Shown piece after piece: positions 6,492 through 14,110 of a stretch of DNA of 14,328 bases. The position numbers and the translations under genes were made by a program. Within the stretch, counting starts at the first letter, position 1; each line of letters starts with the position of its first letter. This DNA comes from Acidobacteria bacterium UBA823 (GTDB taxonomy: Bacteria; Acidobacteriota; Vicinamibacteria; Vicinamibacterales; UBA823), in assembly GCA_002296225.1 (NCBI GenBank), contig DBHR01000056.1, positions 1 to 14,328 on the forward strand, in the 5' to 3' direction. The notes below the pieces were generated by a model, which saw nothing but the letters and a program-made list of their open reading frames with translations, made no database searches and had not been told where the DNA came from.

Positions 6492-8873
6492 ATGACCAAG
6501 CGCATTTCAGTCGGCGGCGTGCTTATCGGCGTATTACTCAGTGCGTCCGGGTTCACCGCCGCCCAGCTTCCCGATGCCTCCAGACTGGAGCGAGTCGACG
6601 GACTCGTGGGCGAGGCAATCGCCGCTGGACACCTTCCAGGAGCGGTTGTTCTGGTCGGCCGCGGCGACGAGGTGGTCTATCTTGAGGCGTTTGGAGACCG
6701 TGCCCGGGTACCGGCGCGGGAGGCAATGACGCTCGACACCATCTTCGACCTGGCCTCGCTCACCAAAGTTGTTGCGACTACGACTAGCGTGATGCAACTC
6801 GTCGAAGCTGGCCGGGTCCGCTTAACCGATCGTGTCGGAACGTTTATTCCTGAATTTAGTCGGTACGGCAAGGAAGATGTCACTGTTCGGCATCTCCTGA
6901 CGCACATGTCCGGCTTGCGGCCGGACCTCGACCTGCCGGATGAGTTCGATGGCTATGACGAGGCGATCCATCGGGCCACCGAAGAAGTGCTGCTGGCGCC
7001 GCCAGGCGATCGGTTCGTGTATAGCGACATCAATTTCTTTCTACTCGGAGAGATCGTTGCGCGCGTGTCCGGTCTGCCACTTGACCAGTACGTACAAGAG
7101 CGGATCTTCGAACCGCTCGGGATGCGTGACACAATGTTTAACCCGCCCGACACCCTCATACCACGTATTGCGCCGACCGAGGCCTGCCCACCGCTCGGAT
7201 GGCCGTGCGGGGGACCCGGCTCGGCAATGCTGCGTGGCACGGTGCACGATCCGACGGCTCGACGGATGGGTGGCGTGGCTGGACATGCGGGTTTGTTTAG
7301 CACGGCGCGCGACTTGTCGATTTTCTGTCGCATGCTGCTGGGTGATGGCGCGATCGACGGCAGGCGACTGCTCGCACCGCTTACTGTTGCCAAGATGACC
7401 ACCGTGGCGACCCCGGCGGCCGAACCGAATCGGCGCGGCCTCGGTTGGGACATCGACTCGCTGTTCGCGTCGAACCGGGGCGAGCTCTTGCCCATTGGCT
7501 CGTTCGGCCACACGGGTTTCACCGGTACGTCGCTCTGGTTGGACCCGACGACCGACACCTTCGTCATCTTTTTGTCAAACCGCGTGCATCCCGATGGGTC
7601 CGGCGATGTTGTGGCTTTGCGAGCCCGGGTGGCGACAGTGGTTGCCGCCTCACTTGTCGATTTGCCAGCGGACGCTGGCCGGGCGGCTGGTATGACGGGC
7701 CATGAGTTCGGCACGTCTGGGCGCAAGGTTTCGTCGGTGCCACGGTCGGTGACGGTAGGCATCGACGCACTCCGCGCCGCCGGTTTCGTACCGCTGCGCG
7801 GCCAGCGGATTGGTCTGCTGACGAACCACACCGGTCTCGCGCGAGATGGTGCCACAACGATCGATCTCCTGCACGAGGTCGACGGCGTCGAGCTTGTGGC
7901 GTTGTTCAGCCCCGAGCACGGCATCCGGGGTGTCCTAGACTCGGTCGTGGTCTCGGGCCGCCATGAGCGCACTGGTCTGCCAATCCACTCGCTCTATGGT
8001 GAAAACAGGCGGCCGGCGACGGAGACGCTTAAGGGTCTCGACGCCATCGTCGTCGACATCCAGGGCATCGGTGCTAGGTTCTACACCTACATGACGACGA
8101 TGGCTTATGTCATGGAGGCCGCCGCTGCGCAAGGCATTTTGATCGTTGTTCTCGACCGACCGAATCCAATTGGTGGCGTCATGATCGAAGGGCCGATTCA
8201 GGATGATGCGGCGATCGGGTTCACGGGTTATTTTCCGATGCCCGTTCGACATGGCCTGACACTCGGCGAACTGGCTCAGCTGTTCAACGCAGAACGGGAG
8301 ATTGGCGTGGACCTGAGCGTCGTAAAGATGGTGGGCTGGTCGCGCGACGCCTGGTTCGACGGGACCGGTTTGCCATGGGTCAACCCATCACCGAATATGC
8401 GCAACTTGCATCAGGCGGCACTCTATCCGGGCATCGGCGCGATCGAGGGTACGAACGTCTCGGTGGGACGAGGAACGGATGCACCGTTCGAACAACTCGG
8501 CGCACCCTGGATTGATGGCACTGAACTGGCGGACTACCTCAATGGGCGAAGCCTTCAGGGCATCCGCTTCTATCCCGTGGCGTTTACGCCAGAGAGCAGC
8601 AAACATGCTGGTCAGCCGTGCGGTGGCGTCTACATGATCGTCACTGATCGGAGTGCGCTGCGCCCGGTGCGCGTCGGCCTCGAGGTGGCAGCGGCGCTCT
8701 ACCGACTCTACGGTGACACTTTCGAGATCGACGCAGCCGGCCGCCTCTTTGGGTCGCGAGAGACACTGCGCCGGACCAAGGCAGGTGACGACCCAGCGGC
8801 CATCGCGCGAAGCTGGGTTGCTGGAGAAGCCGCGTGGCGGCGGCTGCGGGCGCCGTATCTGCTCTACTACTGA
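6492..8873 (+). CDS. Fused serine hydrolase (AmiE/beta-lactamase fold) and NamZ (DUF1343) exo-N-acetylmuramidase
   Basis: A 793-residue exported two-enzyme fusion. Residues 1-24 form a signal peptide. Residues about 30-390 are a class-C beta-lactamase/penicillin-binding-type serine hydrolase: SLTK (nucleophile S89, K92), YSD (Y177-D179) in the YxN position, and HTG (340-342) in the KTG position. Residues about 425-793 are DUF1343/NamZ: GLLTNHTGL (441-449), FSPEHGIRG (472-480), VDIQGIGARFYTY (521-533), LDRPNPIGG (554-562) and NPSPNMRN (631-638). In Bacillus subtilis AmiE (serine-hydrolase fold, removes the peptide from MurNAc) and NamZ (releases non-reducing-end MurNAc) are separate proteins of one muropeptide-recovery operon. 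Here one polypeptide probably strips peptide and then removes MurNAc in the periplasm; this is inference. The N-terminal domain could instead be an esterase or D-aminopeptidase. GGGAG lies about 8 bases before the ATG. Confidence 0.9.
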   Translation: MTKRISVGGVLIGVLLSASGFTAAQLPDASRLERVDGLVGEAIAAGHLPGAVVLVGRGDEVVYLEAFGDRARVPAREAMTLDTIFDLASLTKVVATTTSVMQLVEAGRVRLTDRVGTFIPEFSRYGKEDVTVRHLLTHMSGLRPDLDLPDEFDGYDEAIHRATEEVLLAPPGDRFVYSDINFFLLGEIVARVSGLPLDQYVQERIFEPLGMRDTMFNPPDTLIPRIAPTEACPPLGWPCGGPGSAMLRGTVHDPTARRMGGVAGHAGLFSTARDLSIFCRMLLGDGAIDGRRLLAPLTVAKMTTVATPAAEPNRRGLGWDIDSLFASNRGELLPIGSFGHTGFTGTSLWLDPTTDTFVIFLSNRVHPDGSGDVVALRARVATVVAASLVDLPADAGRAAGMTGHEFGTSGRKVSSVPRSVTVGIDALRAAGFVPLRGQRIGLLTNHTGLARDGATTIDLLHEVDGVELVALFSPEHGIRGVLDSVVVSGRHERTGLPIHSLYGENRRPATETLKGLDAIVVDIQGIGARFYTYMTTMAYVMEAAAAQGILIVVLDRPNPIGGVMIEGPIQDDAAIGFTGYFPMPVRHGLTLGELAQLFNAEREIGVDLSVVKMVGWSRDAWFDGTGLPWVNPSPNMRNLHQAALYPGIGAIEGTNVSVGRGTDAPFEQLGAPWIDGTELADYLNGRSLQGIRFYPVAFTPESSKHAGQPCGGVYMIVTDRSALRPVRVGLEVAAALYRLYGDTFEIDAAGRLFGSRETLRRTKAGDDPAAIARSWVAGEAAWRRLRAPYLLYY

Positions 8874-8993
8874 GACGCCGGTGTTTTTTTCTAGTCGTTA
8901 GACCGACGACCAAATATCCGGCTACCGTGCTGCAAGTTCGCGCTGGAATATTCGCTCGCCGGCTTCCTTGACGGGCGGCACGACATCCTCGGT

Positions 8994-9416
8994 TCAGGTC
9001 GGTAAGAGATACAGCATAACGTAGACGATCACCCCGGTGATTGAGACGTAAAGCCAGATTGGCAACGTCCAGCGCGCGATTGCTTTGTGTCTCGCGTCGT
9101 CACGGTGGATGCCGCGACGCAGCGTCACAATCGCCATGGGCACGACGGTCACCGCGAGGATGACATGGGTGGTCAGAATGATGAAGTACACGACACGGAT
9201 CACCCCGGTGCCCGTGAACGGCTTCGAGCCCACGTTGACGTGGTAGATGACATAGGACACTAAGAAGAGCGCCGACGTCGAGAAGGCACACAGCATGAGC
9301 GCACGATGCTTGGCGATGTGACCCCGGCGAATCATGCCGTAGGCGGCGATAAGCAGCATCCCTGAGATGGCGTTCAGCGTTGCGTTGAGCGCTGGAAGAT
9401 CTGAAATCTCGAGCAT
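8994..9416 (-). CDS. DUF420 (CtaM-like) membrane protein
   Basis: A 140-residue integral membrane protein with four predicted helices (about 12-30, 40-60, 72-97 and 116-137) and conserved histidines typical of DUF420: H33 and H37 in GHIAKHR, H59, H84 and H110. DUF420 proteins include CtaM/YozB of Firmicutes, which is required for assembly of aa3-type cytochrome oxidase. The position downstream of ctaA and ctaB supports the same role here, probably heme or subunit maturation of a heme-copper oxidase. No clear ribosome-binding site precedes the ATG. A 34-codon ORF with a good one lies just upstream (see findings). The gene ends 120 bases from the convergent fusion gene. Confidence 0.85.
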   Translation of the reverse strand: MLEISDLPALNATLNAISGMLLIAAYGMIRRGHIAKHRALMLCAFSTSALFLVSYVIYHVNVGSKPFTGTGVIRVVYFIILTTHVILAVTVVPMAIVTLRRGIHRDDARHKAIARWTLPIWLYVSITGVIVYVMLYLLPT

Positions 9417-9660
9417 GAGCCGTAGTTCCGTCTTGGGTCGGCGTCCTCACTGGCGGCGCGCGAGCACGACGCTTGCCGCGGCCTTCGCGTAAGCGCGCGC
9501 GAGGACCAGAGGCGGGGATGCCGCCAGCGATGGTAGGCGGACGGTGCTCACGACAATCCCTCCATCTAGCCTCTGACGCGCGCCGCAGCGAGGGTTCAGA
9601 CCAGTTCCGCTACCTGTCGGCTGGCTGCCGGGGTAATCCGGTGGAGTGAGTGGGAGTGGA

Positions 9661-10554
9661 TTAGCCACTGAAGAACTTTGTGGCGACGAGGAACGCCCAC
9701 AGCAAGGGCAGGTAGATGATCGACCCGGCGAAGAGCCCACGCGCGTTGCGCGTGCATCGAGTCCACGCAAATCGGATGCCAAGCACTGCCAAGCCGAGAC
9801 CGAGGAAAGTCGCGCCGATGAGATACGGCGTGCCAGCCATGCCAACCCACGCCGGCGCGAGACTCACCGGGATCAAGGCGGCGAGGTAGAGCAACACGTG
9901 GCGGGCCGTGCGTCGGCCCGTCGGTTCGATGATTGGCAGGAGCGGGAATCCCGCGCGCGAGAAATCTTCACGGTATATCCACGCAATCGCGAGGAAGTGC
10001 GGGATCTGCCAGAGGAAAACGATCCCAAACAAGACCCAGGCCTCGACCGTCATCGAGCCACTGGCCGCCGTCCAGCCCAATGCGGCTGGCAGCGCACCGG
10101 GCACCGCGCCGACGACCATAGCGAACCAGGTTCGGGACTTCAGTGGTGTATAGACCAGCACGTAGCTGACCAGTGTGGCCAGTGCGAGGCCGGCGGCCAG
10201 CGGACGCACGTAAGCCAAGGCTGCCAATCCCAGCAAGGAGAGCGCGAGGCCGAAGCGCTTGGCCTCGACCGGCAACAGCCGGCCATCGGGCAGCGGCCGG
10301 AGCCGAGTTCGTAGCATCAGACCGTCGGCGTCGCGCTCGTAAAGCTGGTTGAGTGCCGCGGCCCCGCCGGCGACCAGCGCTGTGCCGACTAGGGTCGGTC
10401 CGATTAGCCACAGTGTGTCGGCGTTGGGTGCTGCGAGATAGAAGCAGACGGTCGTCGTGACCAGGACGAGGACGTTCAGGCGCGGCTTCGTGAGCGCGAT
10501 GAAGTCGGCTACGCGGTTGCTCGGCGCAGCTAGCGCCATCGCGCCGGTCTTCAT
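9661..10554 (-). CDS. ctaB: Heme O synthase (protoheme IX farnesyltransferase)
   Basis: UbiA-family membrane prenyltransferase that adds a farnesyl group to protoheme IX to make heme O, the precursor of heme A. The 297 residues are the normal length. The first Asp-rich motif is NQLYERDAD (69-77) followed by MLRTRLRPLPDGR. The second region is IPHFLAIAWIYREDFSRAGFPLLP (about 184-207). About eight or nine hydrophobic segments are visible. The N-terminal FIALTKPRLNVLVL is the standard opening of CyoE/CtaB proteins. Its ATG overlaps the ctaA stop (ATGA, 10551-10554), so synthesis is coupled, and AGGGGG lies about 6 bases upstream. Both CtaA and CtaB present implies a heme A-containing oxidase. 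Confidence 0.95.
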   Translation of the reverse strand: MKTGAMALAAPSNRVADFIALTKPRLNVLVLVTTTVCFYLAAPNADTLWLIGPTLVGTALVAGGAAALNQLYERDADGLMLRTRLRPLPDGRLLPVEAKRFGLALSLLGLAALAYVRPLAAGLALATLVSYVLVYTPLKSRTWFAMVVGAVPGALPAALGWTAASGSMTVEAWVLFGIVFLWQIPHFLAIAWIYREDFSRAGFPLLPIIEPTGRRTARHVLLYLAALIPVSLAPAWVGMAGTPYLIGATFLGLGLAVLGIRFAWTRCTRNARGLFAGSIIYLPLLWAFLVATKFFSG

Positions 10555-11525
10555 CGCACGCCCCCTAGTGAGGGCGTTGTAGGCACCGTTGCCAAGACGT
10601 CGATACGCGCACGTGAGGGAGCATCGGAAAACCGATGGCGGTGCACCCGGAGCGCCAGGAGGACAGACGTTGCCAAAAGGGCTGCACCGGTTGCCACGTG
10701 CGCCGTGTTAATGCCGGCCTGGCGTTCGGAAAGTACGGTCAGCGCACCCAGGGTGAACTGCGACGCCACGAACCCGATCAGTAGCCAAGCCAAACGCCGA
10801 AGTTGCGGTTGATGCCGATGATGCGTCAGTAGGTGCGAAGCCGTTGCCACGACCGCCAGCGTCACGACGACCGCGCCAACCCGATGCCCGAAGTGGATCG
10901 CGATCGGCCAACTCCATTCGGGAGGAATCACGTGGCCGAACGCCAAGGGGAAATCGGGAATCGCCAGTCCGGCGCCGGTGTGTCGCATCGTGGCACCTAT
11001 GAGGATCTGCGCGTACACCAGCATGGCTGTCGCGATTGTTAGCCGCGCCAGAATCGTGTCGGCAACCGGTTCAGCCGTCTCATCGCGCCAACCCGGTGAC
11101 GTGAACAGTGCGAGTGATACCGTCAGACAGAAGACGATCTGTGCCAGCCCGGCGTGCGCGATGGAGATCGGCGCCGGGAGGAAATAGAGCACCGTGATTC
11201 CGCCGAGGGTGCCCTGCAGCACGACCGCGGCAACCGCACCCCATGCGAGACGCTTTACCCAGCGGCGGTCATCAAGGCGTGAGATCCAGAACGCCAACCC
11301 GATCATCAGCATGCCTACCGTGCTCGCAATCAGCCGGTGGCCGTGCTCGTAGAGGATCCCGCCCACCATCTTCGACATCGGGAAGCTAAACATAAAGTAG
11401 CCGTAGGTATTCGGCCAGTCGGGCACCGCCAGGCCCGAGTCGGTGCTGGTGACGAGGCCGCCTGCCGTGATGAGCAGCAACGTGGACGCGGCGACGAAGA
11501 GCGTGAACCTGTGGAGCGTGGTCAT
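10551..11525 (-). CDS. ctaA: Heme A synthase (COX15/CtaA)
   Basis: A 324-residue membrane enzyme with eight predicted helices that oxidises the C8 methyl of heme O to the formyl group of heme A. The four heme-ligand histidines are present: H63 in EHGHR (with E60), H124 in IAHAG, H214 in IHFGHR and H276 in NTAHVA. The two halves show the internal duplication of the family (TSTDSGLAVPDWP near 26-38 and MRHTGAGLAIPDFP near 180-193). The disulfide-forming cysteine pair of the Bacillus enzyme is absent: the only Cys is C133, in a membrane segment. The start gives a proper first helix but has no obvious Shine-Dalgarno. It overlaps ctaB by 4 bases and lies 65 bases after the cupredoxin-like lipoprotein gene, with a strong hairpin between them. 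Confidence 0.95.
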   Translation of the reverse strand: MTTLHRFTLFVAASTLLLITAGGLVTSTDSGLAVPDWPNTYGYFMFSFPMSKMVGGILYEHGHRLIASTVGMLMIGLAFWISRLDDRRWVKRLAWGAVAAVVLQGTLGGITVLYFLPAPISIAHAGLAQIVFCLTVSLALFTSPGWRDETAEPVADTILARLTIATAMLVYAQILIGATMRHTGAGLAIPDFPLAFGHVIPPEWSWPIAIHFGHRVGAVVVTLAVVATASHLLTHHRHQPQLRRLAWLLIGFVASQFTLGALTVLSERQAGINTAHVATGAALLATSVLLALRVHRHRFSDAPSRARIDVLATVPTTPSLGGVR

Positions 11526-11553
11526 GCGTCGTCAGGCGGGCGGGATGCGAGGA

Positions 11554-11578
11554 CGGCGGAGGGGTGACCCCTCCGCCG
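11554..11578. terminator. 11-bp perfect hairpin between the lipoprotein gene and ctaA
   Basis: CGGCGGAGGGG-TGA-CCCCTCCGCCG is a perfect inverted repeat starting 12 bases past the lipoprotein stop codon and ending 28 bases before the ctaA ATG. No T tract follows on either strand, so it is not a canonical intrinsic terminator. It may act as a partial terminator, an RNA-processing site, or a 3' stabiliser giving more lipoprotein than CtaA. Confidence 0.5.
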
Positions 11579-11590
11579 CGCTCATTGGAG

Positions 11591-12370
11591 TTACTCGCTG
11601 ACCGTGAAGGTGAACGAGACCTCTACAGTTTCGTTCTCACCCACGGTGATGGTCTGGGTCTGGGTGCCCAGGATCTCGTGCCAGGCTTCGATCTCGTACT
11701 CGCCCGGGGGCAGCGTGTTGATTTCGAACACGCCGCCGCTCCCGCTCACGCCGAAATAGGGGTGGTCCAGCACGCCCACGTAGGCGTTCATCCAACTGTG
11801 CACGTCGCACTTAAACGGCACCATCACCTCGACCTCGTCGAACTCTCTGTCGAAGGTCATCCCTTGGATGGGCTGACCGGTGTTGAACTCAGCGTTGGTT
11901 GATGGCGTTGCGTGGATGTTGTGCAGTGTGTTGTCGCTGTTGCGTACGGTCAGCGTTTGACCGACCTGGATGCCGAAGACGTGCGGCGAGTATTGGCAAC
12001 CGTTCTGGTCGAGTTCGACCGCGTTGGACGGGACGGGGAACGACCGATCGTCTAGGCCTTCTCCCTTAACGTAGACGAACACATTAGCGAGCGAGCCATC
12101 CTCACCGACCACGTAGTACTCGGTGAGGGTAGCATTACCGGTCTTCTCTCTGCATGCGGGGTCGGAGTTCATTCTGATGGTGTCGGCTTCAGGGGGTGTG
12201 CCCTCAAGCATGACCGTGCCGGTGATGTTGCCGGCGTTTGCGTCGTCGACCGGGGCCGCCGCCGGTTCTGCGGATTCGTCCGGCGCCTCCGTTTCACCAC
12301 CACCACCGCACGCCACCGTTAGAACTAAAGCCACCATTGAGACCAACAGCCACGACTTTCGTACATCCAT
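11591..12370 (-). CDS. Lipoprotein with cupredoxin-like copper motif and carboxypeptidase-regulatory-like C-terminus
   Basis: A 259-residue lipoprotein: signal peptide with VALVLTVAC (lipid Cys 21), then an acidic/Ala/Pro linker to about 47. Residues about 48-200 look like a plastocyanin/cupredoxin-type beta sandwich: VGQTLTVRNSDNTLHNIH (136-153, H150 and H153) and FKCDVHSWM (186-194, C188, H191, M194). This is the His...Cys-x2-His-x2-Met arrangement of a mononuclear copper site. The segment about 197-255 (GVFEINTLPPGEYEIEAWHE) is a carboxypeptidase-regulatory-like fold. A periplasmic electron-transfer or copper-handling role is inferred from these ligands and from the position just upstream of ctaA. 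AGGAG lies 8 bases before the ATG. Metal binding is not proven by sequence alone, and the exact family name is uncertain. Confidence 0.85.
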   Translation of the reverse strand: MDVRKSWLLVSMVALVLTVACGGGGETEAPDESAEPAAAPVDDANAGNITGTVMLEGTPPEADTIRMNSDPACREKTGNATLTEYYVVGEDGSLANVFVYVKGEGLDDRSFPVPSNAVELDQNGCQYSPHVFGIQVGQTLTVRNSDNTLHNIHATPSTNAEFNTGQPIQGMTFDREFDEVEVMVPFKCDVHSWMNAYVGVLDHPYFGVSGSGGVFEINTLPPGEYEIEAWHEILGTQTQTITVGENETVEVSFTFTVSE

Positions 12371-12512
12371 GTGAGACTCTCCTGATGCGAAGTAAGGGGA
12401 AAGCTACCGCCGGCCGCTCAGCCGTCGTCTCGCGGCAAACTCCAAAACCAGATCAATATCACACGGACCGGTCCCAGTAAATGGCTGAGATGCTTGGGCT
12501 GAGTCCTGTAGG

Positions 12513-12535
12513 CCGGCTGCTGCACGCAGCGCCGG
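12513..12535. other. GC-rich hairpin at the 3' end of the M23 gene
   Basis: CCGGC (12513-12517) plus GCTG (12519-12522) pair with CAGC (12527-12530) plus GCCGG (12531-12535), with one bulged T and a CACG loop. It begins immediately after the M23 stop codon on the minus strand. No T tract follows, so it is at best an imperfect terminator or an mRNA 3' stabiliser. Confidence 0.35.
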
Positions 12536-13927
12536 TCACGGCGTATTAGCGCGAGCGATCTTCCGGGCGACCCGGTCCTCGACCCAGTGCGGGTCCCACC
12601 ATTCGATCGGCGTGACCGGGCGACCGTGCAGCAGCATCGTGAAGTGCAGATGGTCGCCGCCGGCCAGCCCAGTCATGCCACTGCGGCCGATCTCCTGCCC
12701 CTGTGCGACGGCATCCCCGACCTGGACGCCGATCGACGACAAGTGGGCGTAGAGGGACTGGAGCCCCATGCCGTGGTCGACCACCACGCAATTGCCGTAG
12801 ATACCGAGAAAGTCTGCATGAATGACGACACCATGGTTCGATGCCAGAATCGCCACGTTGGCAGTGGCGGCGAGGTCAAACCCGAGGTGCACCTGCTGAT
12901 CGATCTCCCTGCCGTCGTATAAGTAGGTTCGGTGATCGGCGAAGCCTGACTCGACTTGGGAATTACCGAGCTGGCGGAACGGTCCCTGCCACAGCAAACG
13001 TGGCTCGGTTTTCTCAGCGAGTGCCAGTAAGTACTCGGCATTCTCCTGGCGCAGGTCGGTATTGATGCGGACGTAGCGCGTGACCAAGTCATCCTCTGGT
13101 ACGTTGCTGAGCAGAGCCCGCGCGGCATCCGATTGCTCGGCGATTGCTGGGACGACACGCTGGATAAAGTCGTCCCCGACGGTGATTCGGCGCCGGCGGA
13201 AGTTTTTCGGAAACGTCCGATGATCCAGGTCAACCCGCGTTTCGTTGCCCGCGGGGTCGCGCGCGAAGACGTGCATCGGTGCGTGCAAGTCCTGATTATG
13301 CAAGAGCGCGAAGAATGCGACCCGCCTCGAGTCATCCGCACCTGTGATGCCTGCGCTGGTCGCTGGGAATCCCGGATAAAACTGCTCGTCCACTAGAACG
13401 CCCGATTCGACGTCGGTCGGCGTCACTCGGTAAACGACCATTTCAGCGCCGCCATGGTTCACGTAATGCTGACTCGACAAAACGGTCAGACGCGGCGGCT
13501 CAAACCGAAGTTCTAGCGGATGCCTGAGTGAGGTCAAGGCTTGGCGCAGGCCGTAGAACGTGGGCCGGATGGCGGTCACCGTGAGTTGCGCCGCACCTTC
13601 GGTGACGCCCGTGATGACATTGCGATCGAATCTACGAACGATGCGGATCCGCCCGAGCGTTTCTTGCTCGACCCGAGCCTCACCAGGAGCATCGAGCGAA
13701 AACAGCGGGACCCGGGTCTCACCCTGCTGGAGGACTGCCTCGACACTGGTTATGGTGCCTTCGAGTGCATCGACTGAAAAGTCGAGCACGCTCGTCTGGC
13801 CAACGTAGCGTTCGGGCCCGTGCAGGTCGATCGATGGACCCAGGGCTCGTCCGGCCCGAACGTAGGCGCCGCCCGCAAGAAGTCCTGCGAGCGCCGTCAA
13901 CGCCAGCACCTTTGAGAACAGTGACAT
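12536..13927 (-). CDS. M23 family peptidoglycan endopeptidase (LytM-type)
   Basis: A 463-residue zinc metallopeptidase with an N-terminal signal or anchor segment (about 5-24). Residues about 30-330 form a long beta-rich region without a recognised catalytic motif; the middle part includes Ig-like FARDPAGNETRVDL. Residues about 340-445 are the M23 domain: HxxxD in HLGFD (H347, D351), YAHLS with H395, and the HxH motif HLH (H426, H428). All the zinc and catalytic residues are present, so it should be active, cutting peptide crosslinks in the cell wall from the periplasm. A textbook AGGAGG lies 7 bases before the ATG, predicting efficient translation. The cupredoxin-like lipoprotein gene follows after 165 bases on the same strand and may have its own promoter. 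Confidence 0.92.
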   Translation of the reverse strand: MSLFSKVLALTALAGLLAGGAYVRAGRALGPSIDLHGPERYVGQTSVLDFSVDALEGTITSVEAVLQQGETRVPLFSLDAPGEARVEQETLGRIRIVRRFDRNVITGVTEGAAQLTVTAIRPTFYGLRQALTSLRHPLELRFEPPRLTVLSSQHYVNHGGAEMVVYRVTPTDVESGVLVDEQFYPGFPATSAGITGADDSRRVAFFALLHNQDLHAPMHVFARDPAGNETRVDLDHRTFPKNFRRRRITVGDDFIQRVVPAIAEQSDAARALLSNVPEDDLVTRYVRINTDLRQENAEYLLALAEKTEPRLLWQGPFRQLGNSQVESGFADHRTYLYDGREIDQQVHLGFDLAATANVAILASNHGVVIHADFLGIYGNCVVVDHGMGLQSLYAHLSSIGVQVGDAVAQGQEIGRSGMTGLAGGDHLHFTMLLHGRPVTPIEWWDPHWVEDRVARKIARANTP

Positions 13928-14059
13928 TTTGTTTCCTCCTGGGTCGGTCCGTGAGCGCGAACCTCTCGATGTTAGCTATCGGTCTCACGGAGCGTCGAGT
14001 TCAGCCAGAATCATGCGTCTCTTATCACTATTTAACGCCAGATACAGCCCGGCGGTTTG

Positions 14060-14089
14060 TTGACCCATTTGCCGGCCGGTTGCTAGAAT
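14060..14089 (+). promoter_or_regulatory. Sigma-70 promoter of the tRNA-Glu gene
   Basis: TTGACC (14060-14065) and TAGAAT (14084-14089) are separated by 18 bases, and TGC directly before the -10 makes an extended -10. Transcription would begin near 14096, about 15 bases before the mature tRNA. This is the clearest promoter in the window. Confidence 0.75.
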
Positions 14090-14110
14090 CCGATGTTCTG
14101 GTCGACCCGT

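Noticed and set aside
5492..6556. 354-residue version of the TPR protein
   Set aside because: The extra 64 residues would run through the divergent promoter and into the fusion gene start; the signal peptide and GAGG support the start at 6364.
6953..7972. 339-codon minus-strand frame inside the fusion gene
   Set aside because: It lies antisense to the serine-hydrolase/NamZ domains, is rich in Ser/Arg/Pro with no family motif, and is explained by GC-biased codon positions of the real gene.
8884..8890. T7 run after the fusion gene as an intrinsic terminator
   Set aside because: Only about 4 bp of consistent pairing can be made just upstream, so there is no convincing stem. The run may still aid termination.
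9646..10314. 222-codon plus-strand frame opposite ctaB
   Set aside because: Low-complexity Arg/Gln/Glu-rich translation antisense to a clear UbiA-family gene; no start context or homology.
11564..11902. 112-codon plus-strand frame opposite the cupredoxin-like lipoprotein
   Set aside because: Antisense to a well-supported gene and starts within the hairpin; no independent support.
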